DNA of 58,148 nt from Vibrio ostreicida (GCF_013074385.2 NZ_JABEYA020000021.1:1-58148); one strand, 5' to 3'; counted from the first letter of the stretch, positions 35,093 through 44,343 are shown. The notes: generated by a model not told the origin, from the letters alone. Numbers and translations: made by a program.

Positions 35093-37510
35093 ATGTCTGA
35101 AAATTACGATTCATCGAGTATTAAGGTACTAAAGGGTCTGGATGCGGTTCGAAAGCGTCCAGGAATGTACATCGGCGACACGGATGATGGAACCGGTCTA
35201 CACCACATGGTTTTTGAGGTGGTGGATAACTCAATTGATGAAGCGTTAGCTGGTCACTGTAAAGACATCATTGTGACAATTCATGAGGACAACTCAGTAT
35301 CTGTAAGTGATGATGGCCGTGGCATACCGACGGAAATGCACACTGAGGAAAATGTATCGGCCGCAGAAGTGATCATGACAGTACTTCACGCTGGTGGTAA
35401 GTTCGATGATAATTCGTACAAGGTATCAGGCGGACTTCACGGTGTGGGTGTCTCTGTGGTCAATGCACTTTCAGAAAAAGTCACGCTAACCATTCATCGT
35501 GGTGGTCACGTTCATGCGCAAACCTACCATCATGGTGAGCCCCAAGCGCCGCTATCGGTTGTGGGTGAGACCGAGACAACGGGAACAAAAATCCGTTTCT
35601 GGCCAAGTGGTGATACCTTCACAAACACTGAATTCCACTATGATATTCTCGCCAAGCGTTTACGAGAACTTTCATTTCTTAACTCCGGTGTTTCTATCAT
35701 GCTGAAAGATGAGCGTGAAGAAGACAAGAGTGATCATTTCATGTTTGAAGGTGGTATTCGGGCATTTGTTGATCACCTTAACACCAATAAAACGCCCATT
35801 ATTGATAAGATCTTTCACTTCGATTTTGAACGTGAAGACGGTATTTCGGTTGAAGTCGCAATGCAGTGGAATGATGGTTTCCAAGAAAACATCTACTGTT
35901 TCACTAACAATATCCCGCAGCGTGATGGTGGCACACACTTAGCCGGTTTTCGTGCGGCACTGACGCGTACGCTGAATTCCTTCATGGACAAAGAAGGTTT
36001 TTCTAAAAAAGCAAAAACATCGACGTCAGGAGATGATGCTCGTGAAGGCCTAACCGCGGTCGTGTCTGTTAAAGTGCCTGATCCTAAATTCTCAAGCCAG
36101 ACGAAAGACAAGCTTGTTTCCTCAGAAGTAAAATCTGCGGTTGAGTCTGCGATGGGAGAAAAACTGTCAGAGTTTTTGGTAGAGAACCCAGCAGAAGCGA
36201 AGATGGTGTGTTCCAAGATTATCGATGCCGCTCGAGCTCGTGAAGCGGCGCGTAAAGCACGTGAAATGACACGTCGTAAAGGAGCGCTTGATTTGGCTGG
36301 ACTGCCAGGTAAGCTGGCGGATTGTCAGGAAAAAGACCCAGCACTTTCAGAACTTTACATAGTGGAGGGTGATTCCGCTGGTGGTTCTGCAAAACAAGGA
36401 CGTAATCGTAAGAATCAGGCTATATTGCCGCTCAAGGGGAAAATTCTGAACGTTGAGAAGGCGCGTTTTGATAAAATGCTCTCGTCTCAAGAGGTGGCCA
36501 CACTCATCACAGCACTGGGTTGTGGTATTGGGCGTGATGAATATAACCCTGATAAACTGCGCTATCACAACATTATTATCATGACAGATGCGGACGTTGA
36601 TGGTTCACATATTCGCACGTTATTGTTGACCTTCTTCTATCGTCAAATGCCAGAATTGATCGAGCGAGGATATATTTATATCGCTCAACCACCACTGTAT
36701 AAGGTCAAGAAAGGCAAGCAAGAGCAATACATCAAAGATGAAGATGCGATGAACCAATACCAAGTCTCATTAGCGCTTGATAATGCTGCTCTTCATGTTA
36801 ACGCAGAAGCGCCAGCCCTATCAGGTGAAGCGCTAGAGAAGTTGGTTCAGCAGTATAATGCGGGTATTAAGTTGGTGGAACGCATGAGTCGTCGCTATCC
36901 AAAAGCGTTGATTCATGAGCTCATTTATACGCCTCGTCTGAGCGCTGAACAGTGCCAAGATACCGCTGAAGTTCAATCATGGACCAAGCAACTTGTTGAT
37001 CAACTCAATGCGAAAGAAGTCGGTGCGAGCCAATACAGCTTTGAAGTTGAGCAGCATGCAGAGTTAGGACTTAACTTACCTAAAGTGATCGTACGCACTC
37101 ACGGGGTGACCCATGAACATGCGCTGAGTATTGACCTGATCAATTCCAAAGAGTATGGCAAGCTTGCGACGCTTTCTGAAGCGCTGGAAGGGTTGATTGA
37201 AGAGGGCGCATACATCAAGCGTGGTGAACGTACACAGGCTATTTCTAGCTTTGTCGATGCCACTGAGTGGTTGATAAAAGAATCTCGCCGTGGGCTGAGT
37301 TTGCAACGATACAAAGGTTTGGGTGAAATGAACCCCGATCAGCTTTGGGAAACCACTATGGACCCAGAAACTCGTCGCATGATGCAGGTTACGATTGAAG
37401 ATGCTGTCGGTGCTGATCAATTGTTTACTACCTTGATGGGCGATCAGGTTGAACCTCGTCGTAACTTTATCGAAGAGAATGCGTTGAAAGTTGCTAACCT
37501 GGACGTTTAA
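35093..37510 (+). CDS. gyrB: DNA gyrase subunit B
   Basis: GyrB is the ATPase subunit of gyrase, which introduces negative supercoils. The 805 residues match other Vibrio and E. coli (804) proteins. The GHKL ATPase domain has DNSIDEAL and DDGRGIP near the N-terminus and GGLHGVG near residue 113; the Toprim domain has EGDSAGGSAKQGR and DADVDGSHIRTLL. It closes the dnaA-dnaN-recF-gyrB cluster, and a terminator lies 100 nt beyond. Confidence 0.98.
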   Translation: MSENYDSSSIKVLKGLDAVRKRPGMYIGDTDDGTGLHHMVFEVVDNSIDEALAGHCKDIIVTIHEDNSVSVSDDGRGIPTEMHTEENVSAAEVIMTVLHAGGKFDDNSYKVSGGLHGVGVSVVNALSEKVTLTIHRGGHVHAQTYHHGEPQAPLSVVGETETTGTKIRFWPSGDTFTNTEFHYDILAKRLRELSFLNSGVSIMLKDEREEDKSDHFMFEGGIRAFVDHLNTNKTPIIDKIFHFDFEREDGISVEVAMQWNDGFQENIYCFTNNIPQRDGGTHLAGFRAALTRTLNSFMDKEGFSKKAKTSTSGDDAREGLTAVVSVKVPDPKFSSQTKDKLVSSEVKSAVESAMGEKLSEFLVENPAEAKMVCSKIIDAARAREAARKAREMTRRKGALDLAGLPGKLADCQEKDPALSELYIVEGDSAGGSAKQGRNRKNQAILPLKGKILNVEKARFDKMLSSQEVATLITALGCGIGRDEYNPDKLRYHNIIIMTDADVDGSHIRTLLLTFFYRQMPELIERGYIYIAQPPLYKVKKGKQEQYIKDEDAMNQYQVSLALDNAALHVNAEAPALSGEALEKLVQQYNAGIKLVERMSRRYPKALIHELIYTPRLSAEQCQDTAEVQSWTKQLVDQLNAKEVGASQYSFEVEQHAELGLNLPKVIVRTHGVTHEHALSIDLINSKEYGKLATLSEALEGLIEEGAYIKRGERTQAISSFVDATEWLIKESRRGLSLQRYKGLGEMNPDQLWETTMDPETRRMMQVTIEDAVGADQLFTTLMGDQVEPRRNFIEENALKVANLDV

Positions 37511-37612
37511 GCGCGTGGCGATGCGATTTTGTTTTTGTGTGGAGCGTCATGGGTTTCATACTGAATTAAATTAACGCGAAATTGCGCTCCATAGGTCAAA
37601 CCAAAACGAATA

Positions 37613-37643
37613 AAAGCACCGCCTGTTAAGGCGGTGCTTTTTT
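37613..37643 (+). terminator. Terminator after gyrB
   Basis: AAAGCACCGCC (37613-37623) pairs with GGCGGTGCTTT (37630-37640) around TGTTAA, followed by more Ts to 37643. It is a strong intrinsic terminator separating the gyrB transcript from the heat-shock gene. Confidence 0.9.
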
Positions 37644-37671
37644 GATCTATGAAAATAATGTTAGCGCTGCC

Positions 37672-37700
37672 CTTGAAACGATGTAGCGCTATCCATATAT
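37672..37700 (+). promoter_or_regulatory. Sigma32-type heat-shock promoter
   Basis: CTTGAAA (37672-37678) and CCATATAT (37693-37700) are separated by 14 bp, close to the sigma32 consensus CTTGAAA-N(11-16)-CCCATNT. It lies between the gyrB terminator and the small heat-shock gene and would give a 5' leader of roughly 220 nt. It is inferred from the motif and the gene it serves. Confidence 0.65.
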
Positions 37701-37839
37701 CTATTTATGAAGAGGATGTCTGTCTTGCTCGATGAGAGAAGCAACAGAACTCTGAAACTGCGGATTTCACATCGCTCACGAGAGGATGTTGGTTATCACG
37801 CACACTGACTTGATTCGATTTTATGTCCGAGCGGAATAA

Positions 37840-37925
37840 AATTCGAGCCCTTAGCCGCTTGCTCCTTAATGATAGAGAGCCAAGCAAACTCAGGCTAAGA
37901 CTATTGCTTAACTTAAGAGGATAGC
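37840..37925 (+). promoter_or_regulatory. ROSE-type RNA thermometer in the small heat-shock leader
   Basis: In the leader just before the start, CTATTGCT (37901-37908) can pair with AGGATAG (37918-37924), which contains the ribosome site. The U(U/C)GCU-against-AGGA pairing is the hallmark of ROSE elements that block translation at low temperature in ibpA genes. A second possible stem lies upstream (TTAGCC at 37851-37856 with GGCTAA at 37893-37898). The upstream boundary is approximate. Confidence 0.75.
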
Positions 37926-38363
37926 ATGATGAGAACTGTAGATTTCACTCCACTTTATCGCAACGCCATTGGTTTTGATCGTCTGGTTAACATGATGGAA
38001 GCCAATTCATCGAAAAACACGTCCGGCGGTTACCCTCCCTATAACATCGAACAGAAAGATGAGAATAACTACCGTATTATTATGGCGGTGGCAGGGTTTT
38101 CTGAGACACAGCTTGATTTGACTCAGAAAGAAAATACGCTGATCGTAAAAGGTGAGCGCCAGTCACAAGAAGAAAAAACGTATGTTTATCAAGGAATTGC
38201 AGAGCGTGATTTTGAGCGTAAATTTCAGCTTGCTGACTACGTTAAAGTGGTGGGTGCCAGTATGGAAAATGGCTTGTTGCACATTGATCTGGAGCGAGAA
38301 ATTCCAGATGCCATGCAACCTAGAAAAATTGCAATCAATGGTCAAAAACTGATCGACGCTTAA
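37926..38363 (+). CDS. ibpA: Small heat-shock protein, IbpA-like (Hsp20)
   Basis: An ATP-independent chaperone that binds unfolding proteins and hands them to DnaK/ClpB. The 145-residue protein starts MMRTVDFTPLYRNAIGFDRL, which resembles E. coli IbpA, and carries the alpha-crystallin domain (about 38-128) and the C-terminal PRKIAIN motif. Two adjacent ATGs (37926, 37929) are both acceptable. A sigma32-type promoter and a ROSE-like thermometer lie upstream, so both transcription and translation should rise with heat. I infer IbpA rather than IbpB from there being one copy here. Confidence 0.93.
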   Translation: MMRTVDFTPLYRNAIGFDRLVNMMEANSSKNTSGGYPPYNIEQKDENNYRIIMAVAGFSETQLDLTQKENTLIVKGERQSQEEKTYVYQGIAERDFERKFQLADYVKVVGASMENGLLHIDLEREIPDAMQPRKIAINGQKLIDA

Positions 38364-38384
38364 TTTTTAGCGAGTAAGAGAGTG

Positions 38385-38409
38385 AAGAGCGCCATCGGCG
38401 CTCTTTTTT
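38385..38409. terminator. Terminator between ibpA and avtA
   Basis: AAGAGCGCC (38385-38393) pairs with GGCGCTCTT (38397-38405) around ATC, followed by a T run. The genes converge here, and the hairpin may serve both, with the better T run on the plus strand. Confidence 0.85.
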
Positions 38410-38411
38410 GA

Positions 38412-39659
38412 TCATTCTGAATAGGCTTTGTTTACTTCTTCAGCGATAACAGCAATGCCTTTTTGCATCATGTCGTCATCCTGAACGTAATTCATCCGTA
38501 GACACTGATGAGCATGCGCCCAGTCATCGTTTTGGCCAATGAAGAAGTATTCACCAGGTACAATCAGTACACCCCGTGCTTTAAGCCTTTGGTACAATTC
38601 CATTGTGGTGATGGGGAGCTCATCAAACCAAAGCCATAGAAACATTGCACCTTCTGGTTTGTGGATACGAAAGCGAGGATCAGAAATGGCATTTTTGAGT
38701 AGCGTTAATGCCCGCTGAGATTTTTGTTGATAAAAAGGTTTAATGACCTGATTGCTGAGTCTCAGTATGTCATTGTTTTTGATCATATGATGACCAAGTG
38801 CTGGCCCTAGGCTCCCAGGAGCCAGACTAATGATGCCATTCATATTGGTCATGGCTTGAGTGATGGTTTCATTCGCAATCACAATGCCACACCTCACTCC
38901 GGGTAGCCCCAATTTGGATAAACTCATGCAAAGAATGGTGTTGTCGTTCCAAAACGGCTGTACGTCTTCAAAAATGATGTTTGGAAATGGCAGACCATAG
39001 GCGTTATCAATGATGAGCGGAATATTATTGGTGCGGGCCAGCTTGTCCAACTTTAAAATTTCTTGGTCGGTTAATACATTGCCAGTTGGGTTTGTTGGCC
39101 TTGATGCACATATTGCCGCTACTGATTCATCGACTTTAAGTTGCTCAAAATTAACATGGTATTTGAACAAACGATTGTCGAGCATTTCGATATCGGGATG
39201 GTAGGAAATAAAAATATTTTCATCGATACCCGCATCGCCGTAGCCAATGTACTCAGGGGCTAAGGGCAATAAAATCTTTTTGTGTGAGCCATCCGGCTGT
39301 TGACCCGCTAGGAGGTTAAATAGGTAGAAGAACCCACTTTGACTGCCGTTGGTCAGGCTAATGTTTTTTTCGCTGATGTCCCAACCATATGTGTCCTTGA
39401 GCAATTTGGCGAGTGCTTTTACAAACGCATCTTTTCCTTGTGGACCATCATAGTTTGCCATTGCGGCTATCAGTTCACCATTGGCAAGCATCTCCTCGCT
39501 GGCCTGATGAAAGTAGTCGAGCATCTCGGGTATGGCGGCAGGGTTCCCACCACCGAGCATGATCGCTCCAGGGGTGCGAAGGCCATCATTTAAGTCGTCC
39601 ATCAAACGTGTAATACCGGAATACTGAGTGTACTTTTTACCAAACTTAGAGAATTGCAT
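38412..39659 (-). CDS. avtA: Valine--pyruvate aminotransferase
   Basis: AvtA makes alanine and 2-ketoisovalerate from valine and pyruvate, or the reverse. The 415-residue PLP enzyme is of the class I/II aminotransferase fold and begins MQFSKFGKKYTQYSGIT, which is the AvtA N-terminus. The PLP lysine is in SLSKLGLPG, with SRPTNPTGN and IIDNAYGLP of the cofactor site. The length (415) is close to E. coli (417). It is the only avtA-like gene here, and lies between convergent ibpA and the glyS terminator. Confidence 0.92.
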   Translation of the reverse strand: MQFSKFGKKYTQYSGITRLMDDLNDGLRTPGAIMLGGGNPAAIPEMLDYFHQASEEMLANGELIAAMANYDGPQGKDAFVKALAKLLKDTYGWDISEKNISLTNGSQSGFFYLFNLLAGQQPDGSHKKILLPLAPEYIGYGDAGIDENIFISYHPDIEMLDNRLFKYHVNFEQLKVDESVAAICASRPTNPTGNVLTDQEILKLDKLARTNNIPLIIDNAYGLPFPNIIFEDVQPFWNDNTILCMSLSKLGLPGVRCGIVIANETITQAMTNMNGIISLAPGSLGPALGHHMIKNNDILRLSNQVIKPFYQQKSQRALTLLKNAISDPRFRIHKPEGAMFLWLWFDELPITTMELYQRLKARGVLIVPGEYFFIGQNDDWAHAHQCLRMNYVQDDDMMQKGIAVIAEEVNKAYSE

Positions 39660-39796
39660 TTGTCGTTATACCTAATTCATTATTGTCATTGCTTCATAAA
39701 TAGCTTGGTTAGAGGTATCTAACCAATAGAGGAATTTCTGAACATACCTTAATGTGTATACGAGGCAAAGCATAAAATGACGCCAAGCATGAAAAC

Positions 39797-39827
39797 AAAA
39801 GCCCGGCTAAGTAAGCCGGGCTTTTTT
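39797..39827 (-). terminator. Terminator after glyS
   Basis: AAAAGCCCGGCT (39797-39808) pairs with AGCCGGGCTTTT (39814-39825) around AAGTA. It lies 24 nt past the glyS stop on the minus strand, with T-rich sequence on both sides. Confidence 0.88.
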
Positions 39828-39849
39828 ATAGGCAGAATTCTCTACATAA

Positions 39850-41916
39850 CTACTTTTGTAGCAGAGATATATCGGCTACCTGTAAGAACAGGTTGCGCAG
39901 TTTATTCAGTAGAGTGAGACGATTATTTTTCAGCGTTTCATCATCGACCATAACCATGACATTATCGAAGAAGGCATTAACAGGATCTCGTAAGTTAGCG
40001 AGTTTGCTCAACGCTTCCTGATAGTTGCCTGTTGCGAATGCAGGCTCAAGTGCTTCCGCCATGACTTCAACGTTTTCGGCGAGCGCTTTTTCTGCCTCCT
40101 CTTGGAGTAGAGAGAGATCGATCTCATCAGCTAATTCGCCATCAAATTTGGCCAATATATTGCCGACACGTTTGTTTGCTGCTGACAGCGCTTCTGCTGC
40201 GTCTAGCTCGCGGAAGTGTGACACTGCTTTAACTCGTTGGTCGAAATCCGCTGGTTTTGTTGGACGACGAGCCAACACCGCTTGGATGATGTCGATACTG
40301 AAGCCTGCGTCTTGGTACCAGGTTCTGAAACGACCTAGCATAAAGTCGACCACATCAGATTCCACTTTCTCGTTAGTTAAGCGATCTCCAAACAGAGATT
40401 TTGCTTTAGCGATGAGATCGGTTAGATCAATATTGTAGCCATTTTCAACGAGAATACGCAGCACGCCAAGTGAGGCACGGCGCAGAGCGAATGGGTCAGA
40501 GCCTTTTGGTGCCTGACCAATACCAAAGATGCCAACAATAGTGTCAAGTTTATCAGCCATAGCAACGGCAGAAGAAATACCTGTGCTTGGCAGGGTATCA
40601 CCTGCAAAACGAGGCATGTACTGTTCGTAAAGGGCGAGTGCAACCTGTTCATCTTCACCATCATGTGTGGCGTAGTGCATACCCATAACACCCTGAGTAT
40701 CGGTAAATTCGAATACCATAGAGGTCATCAGGTCGCATTTCGCAAGCAAACCAGCACGTTTAGATTTTTCAACGTCAGCGTCGATCTGTTCTGCGATGTA
40801 GCCAGCAAGCTCAGTAATACGGTCTGTCTTGTCTTTGATAGTACCGAGCTGTTTTTGGAAGATCGCTTGGTCTAGCTCAGGCAAACGATCGATAAGAGGG
40901 CGCTTGCGGTCTGTGTTGAAGAAGAATTCTGCATCCGCTAGACGTGGACGTACAACTTTCTCGTTACCTTCGATTACGTGGCGAGGCTCTTTCGATTCAA
41001 TGTTTGACACGAAAATAAAGTGAGGAAGAAGCTTCTTATCGTCGTCGTAAACTGGGAAGTACTTCTGGTCACCTTTCATCGTATAAACCAAGGCTTCAGA
41101 AGGTACTTTTAGGAACTCTTCTTCAAACTTCGCGGTCAGTACCACAGGCCATTCAACAAGAGAGGTCACTTCTTCGACAAGGTCGTCTTCTAGATCCGCT
41201 TTGCCACCCACCGCGGTGGCGGCTTTTTGAGCGTCGGTGAGGATGATGGCTTTACGCGCTTCGTAATCGGCCATGACCTTCCCGCGCTCTTCTAGGATAG
41301 CTGGGTATTGCTCTGCGGAATCAATAGTGAACGCTTGCTCACCCATAAATCGGTGCCCACGAATAATGCGGTCAGATGTTACACCTAGGATTTCACCTTC
41401 GATGAGCTCGCTGCCCATTAACATTGTTAGCGTTTTTACGGGTCGGATAAACTGAGTGGTTTTGTTACCCCAGCGCATCGGCTTAGCGATAGGCAAATTT
41501 GCTAGCGCTTTCGCGGCAAGATCACCAATAATTTTCGTTGTTGTTTGACCTTTTACTTCTTGTTTGAATAAAAGCCATTCGCCTTTGTCGGTCGTTAGGC
41601 GGTCTGCAAGGTCGACGGTAATGCCATTACCACGTGCCCATCCCTGTGCTGCCTTTGTTGGTAGCCCTTCAGCATCGAATGCGGCAGATACCGCGGGGCC
41701 ACGCTTTTCTACGATTTTGTCCGCTTGACCTTCAGACAATGCTTCCACTTTTAAGGCAAGACGGCGAGGCGCAGCATACCACTTGACGGCATTATAGGTT
41801 AGCTCAGCGTTGTTGAGTTCCGCTTCGAAGTTGGCAGCAAAAGCTTCCGCTAGTGTACGAAGTTGTGTTGGTGGAAGCTCTTCAGTACCCAGTTCAATTA
41901 AAAATTCTTTGGCCAT
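39850..41916 (-). CDS. glyS: Glycine--tRNA ligase beta subunit
   Basis: GlyS is the beta chain of the alpha2beta2 glycyl-tRNA synthetase, responsible for tRNA binding. With the start at ATG 41916 it has 688 residues, opening MAKEFLIELGTEELPPTQL, as in E. coli (689). A further eight in-frame residues would overlap glyQ and are unlikely. The start lies two bases after the glyQ stop, and GGAGGAG inside the end of glyQ is its ribosome site. Confidence 0.97.
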   Translation of the reverse strand: MAKEFLIELGTEELPPTQLRTLAEAFAANFEAELNNAELTYNAVKWYAAPRRLALKVEALSEGQADKIVEKRGPAVSAAFDAEGLPTKAAQGWARGNGITVDLADRLTTDKGEWLLFKQEVKGQTTTKIIGDLAAKALANLPIAKPMRWGNKTTQFIRPVKTLTMLMGSELIEGEILGVTSDRIIRGHRFMGEQAFTIDSAEQYPAILEERGKVMADYEARKAIILTDAQKAATAVGGKADLEDDLVEEVTSLVEWPVVLTAKFEEEFLKVPSEALVYTMKGDQKYFPVYDDDKKLLPHFIFVSNIESKEPRHVIEGNEKVVRPRLADAEFFFNTDRKRPLIDRLPELDQAIFQKQLGTIKDKTDRITELAGYIAEQIDADVEKSKRAGLLAKCDLMTSMVFEFTDTQGVMGMHYATHDGEDEQVALALYEQYMPRFAGDTLPSTGISSAVAMADKLDTIVGIFGIGQAPKGSDPFALRRASLGVLRILVENGYNIDLTDLIAKAKSLFGDRLTNEKVESDVVDFMLGRFRTWYQDAGFSIDIIQAVLARRPTKPADFDQRVKAVSHFRELDAAEALSAANKRVGNILAKFDGELADEIDLSLLQEEAEKALAENVEVMAEALEPAFATGNYQEALSKLANLRDPVNAFFDNVMVMVDDETLKNNRLTLLNKLRNLFLQVADISLLQK

Positions 41917-41918
41917 GA

Positions 41919-42836
41919 TCACTTCTCCTCCTTGCGGCACATGGGGAAGCCAAGCGCTTCTCGTGAGGCATAATAGGCGGCTGCAACGGACTTCGTTAGA
42001 TTACGTATACGAAGGATATAACGTTGGCGCTCTGTCACAGAGATAGCTTTACGCGCATCAAGAATATTAAATGCGTGGCCTGCTTTCAAAATACGCTCGT
42101 AGGCTGGGAGCGGCAGTGGCTTTTCCAGTTCTAACAGCATTTGACATTCTTTTTCGCACTGGTCGAAGAAGGTAAATAGAAAATCAACATCCGCGTGTTC
42201 GAAGTTGTAGGTTGATTGTTCAACTTCGTTCTGATGGAAGATATCACCGTATGTGACGACATTGCCGTCTGAGGTAACGTTCCAGACGAGATCGTAAACA
42301 GAATCAACTTCTTGGATGTACATAGCCAAGCGTTCAATGCCGTAAGTAATCTCACCAGTGACAGGTTTGCATTCGAGACCACCCACTTGCTGGAAGTAAG
42401 TAAATTGCGAGATTTCCATGCCGTTTAACCACACTTCCCAACCTAAGCCCCATGCGCCGAGTGTTGGGTTTTCCCAGTTATCTTCTACGAAGCGAATGTC
42501 ATGAACCAGAGGATCGACACCAAGAACTTCTAGAGAGCCCAAATACAATTCCTGAATATTATCCGGAGAGGGCTTTAAGGCAACTTGGAACTGATAGTAG
42601 TGCTGCAGGCGGTTTGGGTTTTCACCATAACGGCCGTCTGTTGGTCGACGGGATGGTTGAACGTATGCCGTCGACATCGGCTCAGGGCCAAGTGCTCTTA
42701 GACATGTCATTGGGTGGGAGGTGCCAGCACCGACTTCCATGTCCAAAGGTTGAACAATGGTACAGCCGTTCTGAGCCCAATAATCCTGCAGCGCGAGGAT
42801 CATTCCCTGGAAGGTTTTGATATCGTATTTTTGCAT
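41919..42836 (-). CDS. glyQ: Glycine--tRNA ligase alpha subunit
   Basis: GlyQ is the catalytic alpha chain that activates glycine. The 305-residue length is standard (303 in E. coli). The protein opens MQKYDIKTFQGMILALQDYW and contains GAGTSHPMTCLRALGPE near 37-53. The gene is first in glyQ-glyS and appears complete. The gap upstream (42837-43076) holds the unplaced glyQ promoter and a short palindrome CGTTGT-C-ACAACG at 42883-42895. Confidence 0.97.
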   Translation of the reverse strand: MQKYDIKTFQGMILALQDYWAQNGCTIVQPLDMEVGAGTSHPMTCLRALGPEPMSTAYVQPSRRPTDGRYGENPNRLQHYYQFQVALKPSPDNIQELYLGSLEVLGVDPLVHDIRFVEDNWENPTLGAWGLGWEVWLNGMEISQFTYFQQVGGLECKPVTGEITYGIERLAMYIQEVDSVYDLVWNVTSDGNVVTYGDIFHQNEVEQSTYNFEHADVDFLFTFFDQCEKECQMLLELEKPLPLPAYERILKAGHAFNILDARKAISVTERQRYILRIRNLTKSVAAAYYASREALGFPMCRKEEK

Positions 42837-43076
42837 AATGGTTCGCGCGATTCTTCTGTGTACGATCAGTGATGAACACAGGCGTTGTCACAACGGCCGG
42901 TCTCATCAATGTCAGTAAACTAATGTGATGAAAATAACCATCAAGTATACCCAGATATTGAGTATGGGAGTAGGGCTAATCTTGATTAATGTCTAGTCAA
43001 TATTCCTCTTTAATAGAAATTTCTCGGAGTATTAACCTCAATTGGGTTAAAAGACCGATTTTGACCATGTTGCTAC

Positions 43077-43105
43077 TTGAGATGAAACCGAGAGGTCGAT
43101 AGAAT
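43077..43105 (+). promoter_or_regulatory. Promoter for the Mn2+ riboswitch transcript
   Basis: TTGAGA (43077-43082) and TAGAAT (43100-43105) are 17 bp apart. Transcription would begin near 43112, just before the riboswitch core starts, which fits well. Confidence 0.65.
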
Positions 43106-43115
43106 TGAGAGTATC

Positions 43116-43266
43116 TTTGGGGAGTAGCTTGCCGTAACAAACGTCTGTTTGTGAGGTTCGTTCGTCAACATAATTGGTGCAAAATCACCATGGCGTCCGA
43201 GATTCATCACCTGATGAATTCAGCAAGACCTTAGATAAATACCGTGAACCGGGGTGGGGCGCGGCG
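43116..43266 (+). promoter_or_regulatory. yybP-ykoY manganese riboswitch
   Basis: The sequence carries the marks of this class: GGGGAGTAGC at 43119-43128, a CGTCAACAT-like strand at 43165-43173, CAGCAAGACCTTAG at about 43222-43235, and CCGGGGTGGGG at about 43250-43260. Known members sense Mn2+ and control Mn2+ exporter genes, which matches the UPF0016 gene downstream. The end is approximate and no clear terminator is seen, so control may act on translation. This also explains why upstream codons of that reading frame are not protein. Confidence 0.85.
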
Positions 43267-43311
43267 TTTGTCTTAGGTTTAAATAATAATCCCTGCCCTA
43301 GTGAGCAGATC

Positions 43312-43908
43312 GTGAGTGTTTTAGCTATTTCAATAACTACTGTAGCCCTGGCAGAGATAGGGGATAAAACTCAACTACTTTCTTTATTGCTGGCTAGCCG
43401 ATACAGAAAACCTCTACCTATTGTCGCTGCGATATTTTTTGCCACTTTGGTAAACCATGCTTTAGCTGCATGGCTCGGGGTTGCGATTTCTGAGTATCTA
43501 TCTCCGGAGGTGTTGATGTGGGTTATATCGATCAGTTTCCTCGCGATGGCTGGCTGGGTTTTAATTCCAGATAAATTGGATCAAGACGACGTCACTTCAA
43601 GCCAAAGTCCATTTGTGGCCAGTTTTATTGCATTTTTTATCGCAGAAATTGGAGATAAAACTCAAATAGCGACGTCAATTTTGGGAGCCCAGTTTGCTGA
43701 TACGCTAGTGTGGGTGATTTTGGGCACCACGATAGGCATGTTGATCGCGAACGTTCCTGTTGTCATCATTGGTAAACTTTCAGCAGATAAGTTACCGCTT
43801 AAGTTGATTAGAAGAGTGACGGCGACTTTGTTTGTACTGCTTGCTTTGGGCGCTGTTTTTTCTGGAATAGTAGAGCATCACTCGCTGGATAGGGACGCTG
43901 TTCTTTGA
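43312..43908 (+). CDS. mneA: UPF0016 family manganese exporter, MneA-like
   Basis: A 198-residue inner-membrane protein of the GDT1/TMEM165 family, two copies of a three-helix unit each with the motif E-x-G-D-K-[TS]: LAEIGDKTQ near residue 14 and IAEIGDKTQ near 106. Vibrio cholerae MneA of this family exports Mn2+. The start is placed at GTG 43312 because the frame upstream (from 43174) lies within the riboswitch; the ribosome site there is weak (GAGCAG), so the start is only likely. It stands alone downstream of the riboswitch. Confidence 0.85.
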   Translation: MSVLAISITTVALAEIGDKTQLLSLLLASRYRKPLPIVAAIFFATLVNHALAAWLGVAISEYLSPEVLMWVISISFLAMAGWVLIPDKLDQDDVTSSQSPFVASFIAFFIAEIGDKTQIATSILGAQFADTLVWVILGTTIGMLIANVPVVIIGKLSADKLPLKLIRRVTATLFVLLALGAVFSGIVEHHSLDRDAVL

Positions 43909-44047
43909 TTTACAGAGTGCACAGTCGTGAATATTGACATATAACTGTTACAATTATCATGCTAGGTTATCGATAGATATATTTACCCAAAGGTCTTAAG
44001 GCTCATCAGCGGCGAGGCTTTTGAGAATATGGCGAGAGGGCAATGTG

Positions 44048-44308
44048 ATGCTGACACGTTATACGGGTATGACCCCAAAAAGTCAGAGTTATTTATTCAC
44101 CTTTGGGTTAATGCTGTGCTTGCTCGCAATGGTGTTGACCGACATGTGGTTGCCTATCGTGGCTGGAACGTATGTTTTGACCGCGCTCACGGTTGAAGCT
44201 TGGATTCGTGTTGCACACATTATTCCCATGCAAAATGAGATCAAAACTCTCCAACAACAACTTGATAAACTTCAGTCTATTGATAGCCGCAAAGATCTTT
44301 CTGAATAA
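44048..44308 (+). CDS. Small membrane protein with C-terminal coiled coil, unknown
   Basis: I do not recognise this gene. The start is ATG 44048 after GAGAGGG; a TTG nine codons upstream also keeps the frame. The 86-residue protein has two hydrophobic stretches (about residues 16-32 and 36-53, LFTFGLMLCLLAMVLTD and IVAGTYVLTALTVEA) followed by a polar, Gln/Leu-rich tail NEIKTLQQQLDKLQ that looks like a coiled coil. It lies between mneA and convergent tusA with no operon partner. Confidence 0.65.
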   Translation: MLTRYTGMTPKSQSYLFTFGLMLCLLAMVLTDMWLPIVAGTYVLTALTVEAWIRVAHIIPMQNEIKTLQQQLDKLQSIDSRKDLSE

Positions 44309-44343
44309 GTACACGGCTCTTATCAAAGGATTTTTCCGTTTAC

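Noticed and set aside
42837..43076. T-box or glycine riboswitch ahead of glyQ
   Set aside because: No T-box or glycine aptamer motif is seen, and T-boxes are not expected in gammaproteobacteria. Only a short palindrome is present.
43174..43311. Upstream extension of the mneA frame
   Set aside because: It lies inside the riboswitch and the residues are not like other family members. It is best seen as a chance open frame.
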